This document shows, one piece after another, positions 35,290-45,300 of a DNA stretch of 64,000 bases (positions are counted from its first letter, which is position 1; every line of letters starts with the position of its first letter). The notes beneath the pieces are model-generated. The model was not told where the DNA came from and did no database searches. It saw only the letters and a program-made list of their open reading frames with translations. Source of the stretch: Lytechinus variegatus (Eukaryota > Echinodermata > Echinoidea > Temnopleuroida > Toxopneustidae); the NCBI RefSeq assembly GCF_018143015.1, contig NC_054753.1, positions 25,508,462 through 25,572,461 of the forward strand. Reading direction: 5' to 3'. Position numbers and translations under genes: made by a program.

Positions 35290-35825
35290 TATAATGCATA
35301 GTGGGTATGCGCCACGGAAGGGACCCCCATTATTACACTCAAAAAAGGCATAGCATTTTTGTCTTATTGAGAAAAACAACAAAGAAAGCTGCTCCAAAGC
35401 ATAGCATTTTCTTTTTATCTCGAAAAAAAAAAGAAATCCGCTCAAAAGCTTGGCATATTTTCCGTAACGCAGTTCCAGCCACATTGATCTGCTACAATGA
35501 TCCACAATTTGGTGAAAAGCGACCGCAGAGGCGGCAGAGCACTGTCCGACCATCTCCTCCATGCTAGCGAACCCTGCCGCCAGGCTAGCTGCATGCACGT
35601 TCCATAGGGATGCATACGCACACGCACTCACACTCAGGCACTCCATTCCAAGGACCCCCATTTTTACAAACATTTGTAGTTCCAAAGCCCATTCCGAGGA
35701 CCCTCCTTTTTACCATAAGCCCACTCAAAGGCCCCAGTTTTTTGTCTCGCCCGCAGCACATACATGTACATGTACCTACTACTTTTTTGGTCGAGTACCC
35801 CCCCCTTCAGGGCCAGGAGGCCCCT
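35290..35825. mobile_element. MITE family 2 ('GGCATAGCATTTT'), diverged copy
   Basis: It matches 42661-43168 through ATGCATAGTGGGTATG, GGCATAGCATTTTTG, ATTCCAAGGACCCCC and TTTTTTGGTC. The CCCGGGG ends are mostly lost. The ORFs here come from the repeat. Confidence 0.7.
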
Positions 35826-36568
35826 AGAGAGTAAAACTGTTGCACTCCCTGAGATTTCTACTTTCCTTCTAGAAGATCTAACTACATGTAGTTAGCCCTA
35901 ATTCATGTAAATGAGATAGCTGGATACAACTTCATTTCCGATCCTATTTCTACACTTATCAATTTAATTTTCAAACAAGAATTCATTAAAAAATGAGAAG
36001 AATATCATGAAACGACAGGCCAAATCGTGGTTTCGGGTACCACTCGTTGATTTGTATACGTGCACCTGTGTACAAAGTGAATGGAGGTGGCAATAGGGAA
36101 CCATGCGCGTGACTGAATAAAGCGCTGCTGTATGAAGTGAACGGTAGTTCTCACTATCACGATAATCATGATAGTGCCAGAAGACTTGCCCAAATGTTTA
36201 CGCTGCCATCTTGTTTCTCATTGTTGATTGCTGACGTTACTGATGCCGCGTCCGTATGTTGTTAGTGAAAGTTTGAGATTTTTTGGCAGTACACGTACGT
36301 GTAGATAAATGCAATACTATGGAATCCCTGGCTATGTGGAGAGTAAGCATACGTTAGTAAATGATTTTTACTCTCTAGCCTATAGGAGCCTCCTGGCTAA
36401 TTGGCATGGCATTTGATTCAGGCACAGGAATTCGCAAATTTTTTTTCTACCAGACTACGCTACAGGCCGGCAAGCAATCTGGACTACACACAAATGGGCA
36501 CGAGCTCTGTATCATTTTTATCAATCATGTACTCGGCACTCACACACACCATGGACCTACATTTACTA

Positions 36569-36762
36569 CAGAGATACCAAGTTCAAAGACCAGCTATGCA
36601 TGAGATTTTTCTGTGAATCTGAGTGAGATCACAGACATTGTGTACAACGTATATGGGGATAGGCCTAGGCTGTGATAGTTGCTTGAGACAGAGATTTGAG
36701 GGATGAACAAGAGTCCAAAATGCTCGAGTCTCACGCATAATGCGTGAGACTTGGTAGCTCTG
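36569..36762. mobile_element. MITE family 3 (CAGAG...CTCTG), short copy with 6-bp target duplication
   Basis: The 194-bp element starts CAGAGATACCAAG and ends CTTGGTAGCTCTG. It is flanked by TTACTA at 36563-36568 and 36763-36768. A 353-bp relative lies at 58098-58450. An inner palindrome, TCTCACGCATAATGCGTGAGA, sits near the right end. Confidence 0.88.
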
Positions 36763-36769
36763 TTACTAG

Positions 36770-38279
36770 AGAATCAGCTACTGCTAGCATTAACAGCAGG
36801 AACTCATTCAATGAACAAGGATACTCTTGGCATCTTGCCTGCCATGTCTGCCTGCAGTGCCAGCCGGCAGCCAGCACCAGATGCTAGATGTACCGTAATT
36901 GGGGACGCTCGCTCGTTCTTTCGTTAACGCGACGTGTGGATTCGCCAAAGCCCAAAGCTTTGAAATGTAAGACATTATTATTTTATTAGGGTAAATAAAA
37001 TGGCACCCAACAATCATCAGTCTATGGGAACATTACCTGGAAATTAGTGGAAGACAGAAAGTCCAGACAGAAACTTTCTACACGCTTGCCTGGCCTGCAT
37101 ACTGGTCCCACAAAACTTGTTCAAACTTGTAATATTGCCTAAGCCAGACACGTACATGTACCACACCTCGCACCATTATTTTCAATATGGTCATGATGGT
37201 GTATTTGTGAAAGACAGACTGCCGTACCGCCCGGTAGCGGTAGCTGGGTCTGAAAAAAAAAGATAAATGAAAAACAGATATATGGGTGTACTGATTAAAC
37301 TGCTAGTAGAGCAGAATAATCAAAATATTACTTGTTAATATATTTTATCAAATCTAAGAAGCAGATTTTTACTATGGTGTATTATGACAGGTTCTGAAGT
37401 TTCCTCAAAAGGGTTTGTACATAAAGACTACAACTGGGGGAATCCCCGCTTTCACTTGCGATGCAATACCAGCAGTACGTATACCTGTTGATGTCTTTGT
37501 ACGTCACAACAGTTGACCAATGAAGGGGGGGGGGGGGGGAGTCATGAAAGTTGTCAGCACTTGACAGCACGGTGACTCAATCTCAGTGCAGACAATTCGG
37601 TGAAATCCTAAGTTTTGATTGGCTGAGGGGCCCTGGCCTCTGTCTGTTACTACCGTAACTGTCGGAGAAAGTCAATCTTCTGCTGTCAACTTTCATGAAA
37701 CAGATGTCCTATGTCCAGTATTTTGAACTTGATTTGATTTGATTGATTTCCGTTTCACAACATAACGGTAAGATACATATAACATGACAAGGTCGAAAAT
37801 ACTGCAAAACATAATAAAATATATATAACATAATCTTAGACTGAAGGAACACAATTCAACCAAAAAAAAACTTAATATGACATTTGTATTTTAAAGTAAA
37901 ACGGAGGGTCTTGCCGAAAAAAGCAAAGCTTGTACAAAAGGCAAGACCCTAAATAAATTTAGTTTCATTACACACAAAAAACACTGGGTCGTAATGATAA
38001 ATAGAGCTATTGTTTACAAATTAATACAAACAATTTTGGTGCAGGCGGATCATGCAGAAAATATTTCGTTTTATAGCATTAGGGAGGGAGGGGGGGAGGT
38101 TAGGGGAAGAAGAGAGGAGGGACAGAGAAGTGCAGTGTACATAACGTAGAAAGAAAGCGGGCAGCAGGAGCAGGTACTTTGGCTAATTGCAATTTAAAAA
38201 GAAAAAAGTATAACAAATTATACATGTATATAATATGAGAGCATATAATATACATATACATAAACGCCGAGATTATAAA
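36770..38279. other. Intergenic stretch, no gene seen
   Basis: It contains a short GC-richer patch near 36895-36960 and a G-run at about 37527-37539. The part from about 37740 to 38279 may be 3' UTR of the retroelement at 38280-39795. No domain-like ORF is seen. Confidence 0.5.
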
Positions 38280-39795
38280 GAAAAAAAAACAGTTATTCGG
38301 CATGACCTGCTTGTAACGAGTATTGCAAAATTAACATTTTCTTAAGTTTGCGTTTAAAAAAATGTATATTAGGGGATTTTTTAAAATCTTGAGCAGAGAG
38401 TTGGCAGTAGGCAGGCCCGAAGAAGACAAATGATTTTTTTTTTTCAAATAAAGTTCTTGTTAAAGGAAGGTGATAATATTGTCGCTGTCGTGTTGGGTAG
38501 CAGTGTACTGATGCATTTTAATGGAACATATTTGAGAAAATAGTGGGAAGATCCTCCTTGCTTAATTTGAACATTAATTGGCTAGTTCAAAGAGATATAT
38601 ATCACTTACTTTGAGAATGTTATTTTCAAAATATAAGATATCAGTATGTGATCTAAAGTGTGTTTGAAAAATTATTCTTAGAGCTTTTTCTTGAGAAGTA
38701 GTATTCAATTTAGTTGTGTTTGTATTGCACATCCCCATACAGGCAATTATTCCGTAATTAATTATGGTAGAATAAGGGTGTAGTATAATGTTAACAAAGT
38801 TCGAGAAGGGTGAAAAAAATTTAAGTTTAATAATAATTCCAATGTTTCTAGAAAATGTTTTACATATACTATCAATATGAGGCTTCCAAGATAATTTGTT
38901 GTCAATAAGGACACCCAAGAATCTGGTAGTGGAAACATTATTAAGAACAAAATTATCGAAGAAAATACTGTCTGGTAGAGTATTGATTATATTACTAAAA
39001 AGCATATGTAGTTTGTCTTCTGGTGATTAAGTGAAGGTTTGTTGGCCTTGATCCAATCTGTAACATTGGTTAGTTCAGAATTTACGATTCTAAAAGAAAA
39101 GAAAATATTGGAGTCGTCAGCAAAATGTATAAATGTAAGCAAATCTGATGTATTTTTAATATCATTGATATTAGTAATAAAAAGAAGTGGGCCTAGTAGG
39201 CTACCCTGGGGGACACCGCACGTAATTGGAAGAGTATGCTATTATTTACTGATACAAATTGGGTCCTGTCAGTGAGCTAGCTCCTGAACCACTCCAAGGC
39301 CTTCCCTCTAACTCCATAATGATGTAGTTTATGAAGAAGAATTTCATGTTTAGTGTCGAAGGCCTTGGAGAAGTCCAGGAAAATACCAACAGCATGACAA
39401 CTATTATCGATGGAAGTGGTGACTTTATTAATAAATGACAAAATTGCATGGGAAGTACTATGGTTTTCACGGAATCCAAATTGGGAGTTTGAAAAAAAAT
39501 GATGTGTAATTTGAAAAAAGCACTTGTTCTGGTATGGACAAGTTTTTCGAGAATTTTAGATAATGAAGTTAGTAAGGATATCGGACGATAGTTGGAAACG
39601 AGTTGGCTATCACCCTTTTTGAACAGTGGGATGACTTTGGAGATTATCATTTTATTGGGGACCCGTCTAGTACTAAGAGAGGTGTTAAAGATATGTACCA
39701 ATGGGTCAACGATAACTGCAATATTTTTTTTTTAAGTTAGGTATGCCATCGTACCTCGGGCTTTTCTTATTCTGTAGATTACTAACCTCCATTGA
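38280..39795 (-). pseudogene. Non-LTR retrotransposon reverse transcriptase, 5'-truncated and frameshifted
   Basis: On the minus strand the order is: a start near 39790 resembling SPGYDGIP, VIPLFKKGDSQLVSNYRPIS (about 39640-39580), GVPQGSLLGPLLF (about 39220-39180), an intact FADDSNIF box (about 39130-39100), FLGVLIDNKLSWKPHID (about 38915-38865) and a C-terminal LPLTRTLF-like end near 38450. Several stops and frameshifts separate these pieces. It appears cut off at the 5' side next to the foldback element at 39812. Confidence 0.85.
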
Positions 39796-39811
39796 ATTGA
39801 ACTTGTTACTT

Positions 39812-40603
39812 ACACCCCAACAAAAAGCCAATTTTAAAATAAAAAGAGAAAATCCAACAGGAATAACACTGATAATTTATTCGAAATTGAAAGTGAAATA
39901 AGAAAATTTATTTCCCTCAAATAATTGTTATATACATGTAATGCACAAATGCGACTGATGACGTCACCCATGATGACGTTACCCACTATTATTTTTTTAT
40001 TTTATGATTAAAATATTCAAATTTTTTCCTCATTGTCATGTGAAACAAGTTTATTCTTCCGTAAACATGTAAAATTACAGTGTTTAACATTTCATGGTAC
40101 AATCAATTAAGTTGCTCCTATAGTGTCAAATCTGTATAAAAAACGTTATGCAATTTAAACAAGCAAAAACAAAATAAATAGTGAGGGATATCATCGGCTC
40201 TCCCACATGTCACGGAATTGTGTCTTGCGAAAAAAATAAGCAAAACTTTAAAATGTCATTTGGAGATGTTTGGCAAATGGTGGAAGTTATCAAATCCGAA
40301 TGAAAGCATGCATGAATGCTTGTAAGCAAGAAACCAGAGTGCCGACGGCTTAAAGTCATCTCCGAGTATTGTCTATGAGGATAATGAAATCATTCTTCGT
40401 TAAAGTTAGGCACAAGCGCACCAATTGGGAATAAAATCTGAATCACCGGGATCCAAAACCCCCGCTTTACCAACTGAGCTATCATGCCTCGATCCTCTTT
40501 CTTATTTTACATTTGATTTTGTGAAATTTTTATCAATGTGATTTTGGTTGACTTTTCTCTATTGATCCAAATCAAAAGAAATATTCTGGGGTGGACTTTA
40601 CCT
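39812..40603. mobile_element. Foldback MITE 'AAGGGAGTCCACC' family, copy 2, interrupted by a SINE
   Basis: It has the same arm content as 9671-10268 (AATCCAACAGGAATAACACT, ATGACGTCACC, right end GGGGTGGACTTTACC). The right arm is split by an insertion at about 40257-40494. The ends are decayed, so no duplication could be read. Confidence 0.7.
40257..40494 (-). mobile_element. Second tRNA-derived SINE family, nested in a foldback MITE
   Basis: On the minus strand from 40492 the text GATAGCTCAGTTGGTAAAGC then GGGGGTTTTGGATCCCGG is a tRNA-like 5' half with a good A-box. The B-box region is decayed. Sequence on both sides is contiguous foldback arm, which fixes the insertion. It differs from the SINE at 34637-34878. 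Confidence 0.65.
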
Positions 40604-40991
40604 CAGTTTAACAAATCATTTCTTTTTTTGTTTCTCACAATTTTGTACTGACTTAACAAAGACCATAGTCTAAATTCAGCAATTGATCCTGACTTCAGAC
40701 TATACGCAGGCCAAATGACCCGAGTTTCAAAGGTGCGTTTTGCAAAAATTTGAACGCAGAGAGAGATAGTGAGAAAGGATGGGAGGGGAGAGACAGAGCT
40801 CGGGGGGGGGGAGCGGGTTGGATAGGGGGAAGGGAGAGGAAATTCTTGCATCACACTTTTTGTTCAGGGGTGATAGACCCCCTGAACAATAGGTGTGATG
40901 ACCCGGGGGGTATATAATATATTCTCCTAAAAACATCATGATATGCCTTATAAAAGAGGACAATCTCTCAATATTGGGAAGAGAAATGAAG

Positions 40992-41559
40992 CCGGGGGGG
41001 GGGGGGGGCCACTTACATTGACGAGTGGATACCATGCGCGACTCAAAAAACACGTAAAAAGGATGTCCTTTTCACGATAGGGCACGTTACGTACGTAACG
41101 TGATAAGGGTGTCAAAAACACAAAAATAATGAAAAAAGGGTATCTATTTCGCTAGGAAAATTACGTGTTTAGGGTCGAATTTGCGGGGATGATAAAACAA
41201 AATTAAAATGTTTTATAAAAGATGTCCTTTTTGCCCCAACACTTCGTGTTTAGAGTCCGATTTGCGCGAGGTGTAGAAGGTGGGGTCGTACTAAACCAAA
41301 TAAGGTAAAGCCGACGACCGAAGGACCCGCAACAATAAAACATTCCTGTACTTGTTTAGGGGTTCATTTCAGGGAATATTTGCCAAGAGTATCGTTTTGT
41401 TTCCAATACTTGTTAAGGGTAGGGTTCACACGCCAATACTTGTTAAGGGGTGCATTTTCAGAATATGGAAATTACGTGTTTAGGGTGTTTTTCGAGACCC
41501 CATGGTCGCGCATGGTATCCACTCGTGAATGGAAGTGCCCACCCCCCCCCCTCCCCGGG
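40992..41559. mobile_element. MITE family 1, copy 2, with 8-bp target duplication
   Basis: The ends are CCGGGG and CCCCGGG with the family TIRs, in inverse orientation to copy 1. It is flanked by AAATGAAG at 40984-40991 and 41560-41567. The perfect palindrome CACGTTACGTACGTAACGTG is at 41083-41102. The 8-bp duplication is typical of hAT-type insertion. Confidence 0.88.
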
Positions 41560-41804
41560 AAATGAAGCACAAATAGCATGACATGTTACAAAAATTGTCA
41601 GCAACATATAGGCCTGCACAACATGTCCCCTCATTCCCTGTATTCCATTCTTAATTGCAGGGCTAGTCTGCAAGCACATGTTCAAAATTGACACTTTAAC
41701 CAAAAGTTTTCGAGACTCTAGTCTCACAACTTTAGACTCTCAGTCTGCATTATAAATGCGCGATATGCTAAACCCGGGACCTCATGACTCGATGGGGTCT
41801 GTGC

Positions 41805-42036
41805 ATAGGCGGCGGGAGCGGGGGGGACGTGTCTCCCCCTAAATTTGAGGAGGGGGGACGGTCCCCCCCTAAATTTGTTGTCGATGACCTTTTTTTTTTT
41901 TTTTTTTTTTACTTGTCAATATATTTTCCCACGTCCCCCCTAAAATTTTTGGGTTGAGAACTTTTTTTTTTTTTTTTTGCTTGTCAAAAAAATTTTGGTT
42001 GTCCCCTCCTAAAATTTTGGGCTTCCGCCGCCAATG
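41805..42036. repeat. Foldback repeat with GGCGGCGG / CCGCCGCC ends
   Basis: The left end ATAGGCGGCGGGAG faces CTTCCGCCGCCAAT. CCCCTAAATTTG and its inverse-type variants, and long T-runs, lie inside. Confidence 0.6.
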
Positions 42037-42039
42037 GGT

Positions 42040-42338
42040 CTGTGCCAGAAAAACTGACTTTGGACTTTGCCCTTCAAAATAACAATTAGCGCGCCACGCC
42101 CATTAATTCGGCAGCGCCGGTGCATCGTGCAATGGTGGTGATGCGGTACCGGTACAACAGGTAGCTCCATGTAGTGGGTGCCGCTCGATCTTCGACGAAC
42201 GTCAAACAAGAATAAACGTCGTTTCTGGAGATAACGAATCCTTATTCGAGTGAAGCCAACGTAGTTCAGTGACAGTGGAACAGCCAAAACAGAGACTGAA
42301 GATTTTTGGTTTAATATTAATCTTCGAGTTCGTCCGAC
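42040..42338 (+). promoter_or_regulatory. CpG-rich candidate promoter / 5' UTR of gene C
   Basis: This is a local concentration of CpG (GCGCGCCACGCCC, GGCAGCGCCGGTGC, GCCGCTCGATCTTCGACG) in otherwise AT-rich, CpG-poor DNA. It directly precedes a short in-phase exon with a good donor. No TATA box is evident. It could also serve gene B in the opposite direction, whose non-coding first exon has not been found. This is inference. Confidence 0.4.
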
Positions 42339-42374
42339 ATGGTCATGGACATGATGGAATTCAAGAATTTGTTG
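42339..42374 (+). CDS. Gene C candidate exon 1: start of signal peptide
   Basis: ATG at 42339 in the context GACATGG opens 12 codons (MVMDMMEFKNLL) to a TTG|GTGAGT donor, phase 0. Joined to 47269 the N-terminus continues IMLGCLICCMSPCTCMS, giving a more normal signal peptide than starting at 47272. Gene B likewise begins with a short exon ending in phase 0. Support is the donor, phase and CpG-rich context only. Confidence 0.5.
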
Positions 42375-45300
42375 GTGAGTACCGGTATTACACTCTGAGC
42401 CATACTATTAAACTCCCGGGGCGCCCGGCGGAAATCCGGAGCGAAGCCGGCAGTGTCACAAGTATACAGTTTTTGTGTGTCCGGACGATGAATTTTAGAA
42501 AGTCATTTGGAAAAAATTACCAGCGATGTCTCATCAATTTTTAGTACAAAGTGTTAGGAAATATCAAAGAGAACAAAATAAAACGTTAGAAGATGATTAC
42601 AAATATTGAATTCATATTTTTAGTGTAATCCAAAGACAAAAAAAAGAAGGCTTCAAAAGTCCCGGGGGGGGGGGGGGGGGCACTCAGTATATAATGCATA
42701 GTGGGTATGTGCCGCGGAGGGGACCCCATTTTTACACTCAAATTTCCGTTCCAAGGCATAGCATTTTTGCCTTGTTGAGAAAAAGAACAAAGAAAGCCGC
42801 TCCAAGGCATAGCATTTTCTTCTTATCAAGAAAAAAGAAGAGAGAATCCGCTCCAAAGCTTCGCAATTTTTTGGTTACACCACTCCGATCGTGTTGAATG
42901 AGCTGCAATTTTGGTGAAAAGCGGCTGCAGAGCTCCCCGGTGGAGGCCGCGCTAGCTGCATCATGCACACATGACCGTTCCGTAGGGATGCATACGCGCT
43001 CACACGCTGGCGATCCGTTCCAAGGACCCCCGTTTTCACAAACATTTGTCGTTCCGAAGCCCGTTCCGAGGACCCTCCTTCATAATAAGCCCACTCCAAG
43101 GCCCCCGTTTTTTGTCTCGCCCGCGGCACACCCCCACCACTTTTTTGGTCAAGTGCCCCCCCCCCAGGTCAAAAGTGTCCAGACACTGACCCCCCATCCT
43201 ACGTCTTTGTTTTGTAGAAGGTTCGTCCTTACTTGACATGGGCATTAATATCTTAAAGGGGAAGTTCACCCTGACAAAAAGTTTATTGTAAAAATAGCAG
43301 AAAAAATAATAAAAAATATTGCCGAAGGTTTGAGAAAAATTCATCAAATAATTAAAAAGTTATTAGAATTTCAATTATTTGATTGTGACGTCATATGCGA
43401 GCAGCATCCCTACATATAGACCAAAAGCTTCGGTCTCTGTTTTGTTGGTTGTTCAGCTGAACTTCGTTGGCTTCATTCACCAAATACAGAGACCGAAGTT
43501 CTAGCGCGATCTGTACAGGGGACTCAATGGCCATATGTTTATGTACTTAAGATCGGATAAAACGGGGAAGTGAATTTGCGCGACAGCCGAGGTAAGTCAC
43601 TGTTTTTGTTCCTTTTAACTTCATTTTTCTCCGTTTTTTGGCAATTGATGCCAAGAGGGAATATAAATTTGCACTCTGGTCACTATAATTTTCGAAATTT
43701 TTATTCATTAAAGACAAAAATTGAAAAGCCCCGACGGGGGATTTTGCATTGCAAGTCCCCTAATGGTGGCTGCACGATAGCGAGCAGTCTGTGTACGAGG
43801 AGAAATATGAAAAAAAAATGTTAAAAAACTCCTCGAAACAGACGGCTGCCAGCTGTCTACCCTACATAGTGAATGGTAAAAAATCAATGAAATTTCATTT
43901 TCTCAGAAAATTGAAAATGGTTTTCGCTGTACCTTTTGTATATCAATAGCCAAATTATTTCACATCCGACCGTGAATAGAAAACAAAATTAAGTCATTAG
44001 GAACCATACAAAATATGAATTCATACATTTTATATTACATAACACGTGGGGCAGCTGCTCGTTTATGACGTCACAAATCCAAAACTTTGAACTCTAATAA
44101 CTTTCTTACTCTTTAACGGATTTTCCTCAAACCTTCACCAATATTTTTTACTATTTTTTCTGCTATTTTTACAACAAAGTTTTCTTCAGGGTGAACTTCC
44201 CCTTTAATACTCGACCAGAGTTGGGGAGCCGAGATGGAGGGGGGGGGGAGGAAGATGTTCCACTAAGTACTAAGTTTATTTTACTCCAACGATGTTTATT
44301 GTTGTACTACTTCAATTAGTAGTACTAGTAAGTAAAAGAGCCTGTTAGATGTCCATTGTTGGCATCGTAGACCAGACTTCGGTCTCTGTTACATTGGATG
44401 TCCCGCTACACTCTGTTGGCTCCACTTACTAGTTACACTTATAGAGACAGAAGTTCTGACATGATCTGTACAGGGACTCTGGCCATATGTTTATGTGTCA
44501 AGTTCGGATAAACCATTGAGGTAGAAAAAAGGAAGTGGGAGTTGCGCGACATCTGCAGTAAGTCCCTTTTAAAGGTCAAGTCCACCTAGAAAATTATTGG
44601 ATGGAAATGATAGAGAAAAATCAAACAAGCATAACGCTGAAAATTTCATCCAAAATCGGATGTAAAATATAAGAGCTATGACATTTTTTAGTTTCGCTTA
44701 TTTTTCACAAAACAGGTAACTGTATATATGCACAACTCAATGGTATGCAAATTGAGAGAGTCATTGATGTCCCTCACTCACTAATTCTTTTGTTTTTTAT
44801 TGTTTGAATTATGCAGTATTTCAATTTTTACAGATTTGACAACAAGGACCAAGTTGACTTTAATCATAACTGTTAAAGTAATGGTCATTCCACATGTTCA
44901 GGGAGGAATAAAATTTGTTTCACTTGACAATTAAAGAAAAATTGAAATTTTTCATATTTCTTAATAAAATACAAAAGAAATAGTGAGTGGGTAGCGTCAT
45001 CAGTCACCTCATTTGCATACCAACCAGGATGAGGGGGGGGGCCACTTACATTGACGAGTGGATACCATGCGCGACCAAAAAAACACGTAAAAGGATGTCT
45101 TTTTCATGATAGGGCACGTTACGTACGTAACGTGATAATGTCAAAAACACAAAAATAATAAAGAAAGGGTAACTATTTCGATAGGAAAATTACGTGTTTA
45201 GGGTCGAATTTGCGGGGATGATAAAACAAAATTAAAATGTTTTATAAAGGATGTCCTTTTTGCCCCAACACTTCGTGTTTAGAGTCCGATTTGCGCGAGG

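Noticed and set aside
35257..35834. Overlapping ORFs resembling 42586-43347
   Set aside because: The similarity is DNA-level between two family 2 MITE copies; stops and frameshifts differ and no protein domain is seen.
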